A DNA stretch of 64,000 nucleotides from Cordylochernes scorpioides. Lineage: Eukaryota; Arthropoda; Arachnida; Pseudoscorpiones; Chernetidae. Under the pieces are notes generated by a model. The model ran no database searches and was not told the origin of the DNA. It worked only from the letters and a program-made list of their open reading frames with translations. Shown piece after piece: positions 63,737 through 64,000 of the stretch (positions are counted from its first letter, which is position 1; every line of letters begins with the position of its first letter). Where the stretch lies: positions 20,532,446 to 20,596,445 of the forward strand of contig CP092882.1 of the NCBI GenBank assembly GCA_030710605.1. Reading direction: 5' to 3'. Both the position numbers and the translations under genes were made by a program.

Positions 63737-63844
63737 CTTAGGTAGTGGTGATAATGATATATCATCATCTTCTTCGTCAACATCACTCCTCCGTCTCTTG
63801 AGGCTGGAGAAACACTTGCTGCCGCCATTTTCCTGTTGACCAGA
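63737..63844 (-). CDS. sin3: sin3 exon 1 of this window (basic and acidic linker before PAH3)
   Basis: Encodes QENGGSKCFSSLKRRRSDVD, EEDDDISLSPLPK. A basic KRRR likely acts as part of a nuclear signal, as the KKK-rich linker before PAH3 does in other Sin3 proteins. Donor GTAATC. Two phase-0 acceptors are possible (exon end at 63832 or 63844). Confidence 0.78.
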
Positions 63845-64000
63845 CTGGGCATTAGATGTAGGTTAGCTGATGGTAGAAGAATGGATAGTTATAACTGAAC
63901 CTCTCTTGCGGTGACAACACTACTTTAGACCAAGATGTTGTTAGAACAGTAACTTATAAAAGTATCAATAGAACTGCTGGATATGTACAATCCCTTTTTC

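Larger units (their letters stand above)
18728..63844 (-). other. sin3: sin3 gene, 3' part (16 exons placed)
   Basis: Minus-strand gene for the Sin3 corepressor, a nuclear scaffold that brings histone deacetylases to DNA-bound repressors. Sixteen exons were placed by homology and splice sites. They run from a basic segment before PAH3, through PAH3 (exons 2-4) and the HDAC-interaction domain (exons 5-9), to the conserved C-terminal domain (exons 10-16). Donor and acceptor phases agree at all fifteen junctions, except that exon 15 is one base short. PAH1 and PAH2, which bind most repressors, must be coded beyond 64000. Introns range from 58 bp to 7 kb and carry almost all the repeats listed for this half of the window. 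The gene is probably functional, since the conserved exons show no stops apart from the exon 15 lesion. Its unusual trait is a huge repetitive C-terminal extension. Confidence 0.92.

Overview
The window is animal nuclear DNA: A+T-rich, split by spliceosomal introns with GT/AG borders, and crowded with transposable elements. The element mix (Ty3-type gag, Penelope-like elements, RNase H-bearing non-LTR elements, piggyBac, Tigger/pogo, Helitrons, tRNA-derived SINEs) fits an invertebrate. Similarity of the gag and non-LTR fragments to arthropod families makes an arthropod, perhaps a chelicerate, my best but weak guess.

The one well-supported host gene is on the minus strand and fills about 18.7-64.0 kb. 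It is the 3' part of sin3, the scaffold of the Sin3-HDAC corepressor. Sixteen exons can be placed, with mutually consistent splice phases, from just upstream of PAH3 through the HDAC-interaction domain to the conserved Sin3 C-terminus. The exons for PAH1 and PAH2 must lie beyond the right edge. The last exon is extraordinary: after about 80 conserved residues it stays open for about 1,840 more codons of S/P/D/E/Q-rich tandem repeats. Exon 15 carries an apparent one-base loss in a G run. A second gene may end at the far left (1211-1282, plus strand), as a lysine-rich terminal exon ending in the ER-retrieval-like tetrapeptide KEEL.

Layout: 0-1.3 kb holds MITEs and the possible terminal exon. 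1.3-18.6 kb is transposon-dominated intergenic DNA with a Penelope-like element inside a SINE, a 2.24-kb piggyBac, a 2.7-kb Tigger and a Helitron. 18.7-25.1 kb holds sin3 exons 15-16. 25.1-64 kb is small sin3 exons in long introns full of repeats. The introns hold three striking tandem arrays: a 42-bp tRNA-like unit at 46.6-48.2 kb, a 95/96-bp higher-order array at 49.4-51.7 kb, and a 23-bp array inside a gag-only LTR element at 57.0-57.5 kb.

The most numerous repeats are a roughly 310-bp tRNA-headed SINE (more than 20 copies or fragments), a foldback family with a hammerhead-like core, and a roughly 180-bp MITE starting CAGTAGAACCTC. Several nested insertions and target-site duplications give a relative insertion order.
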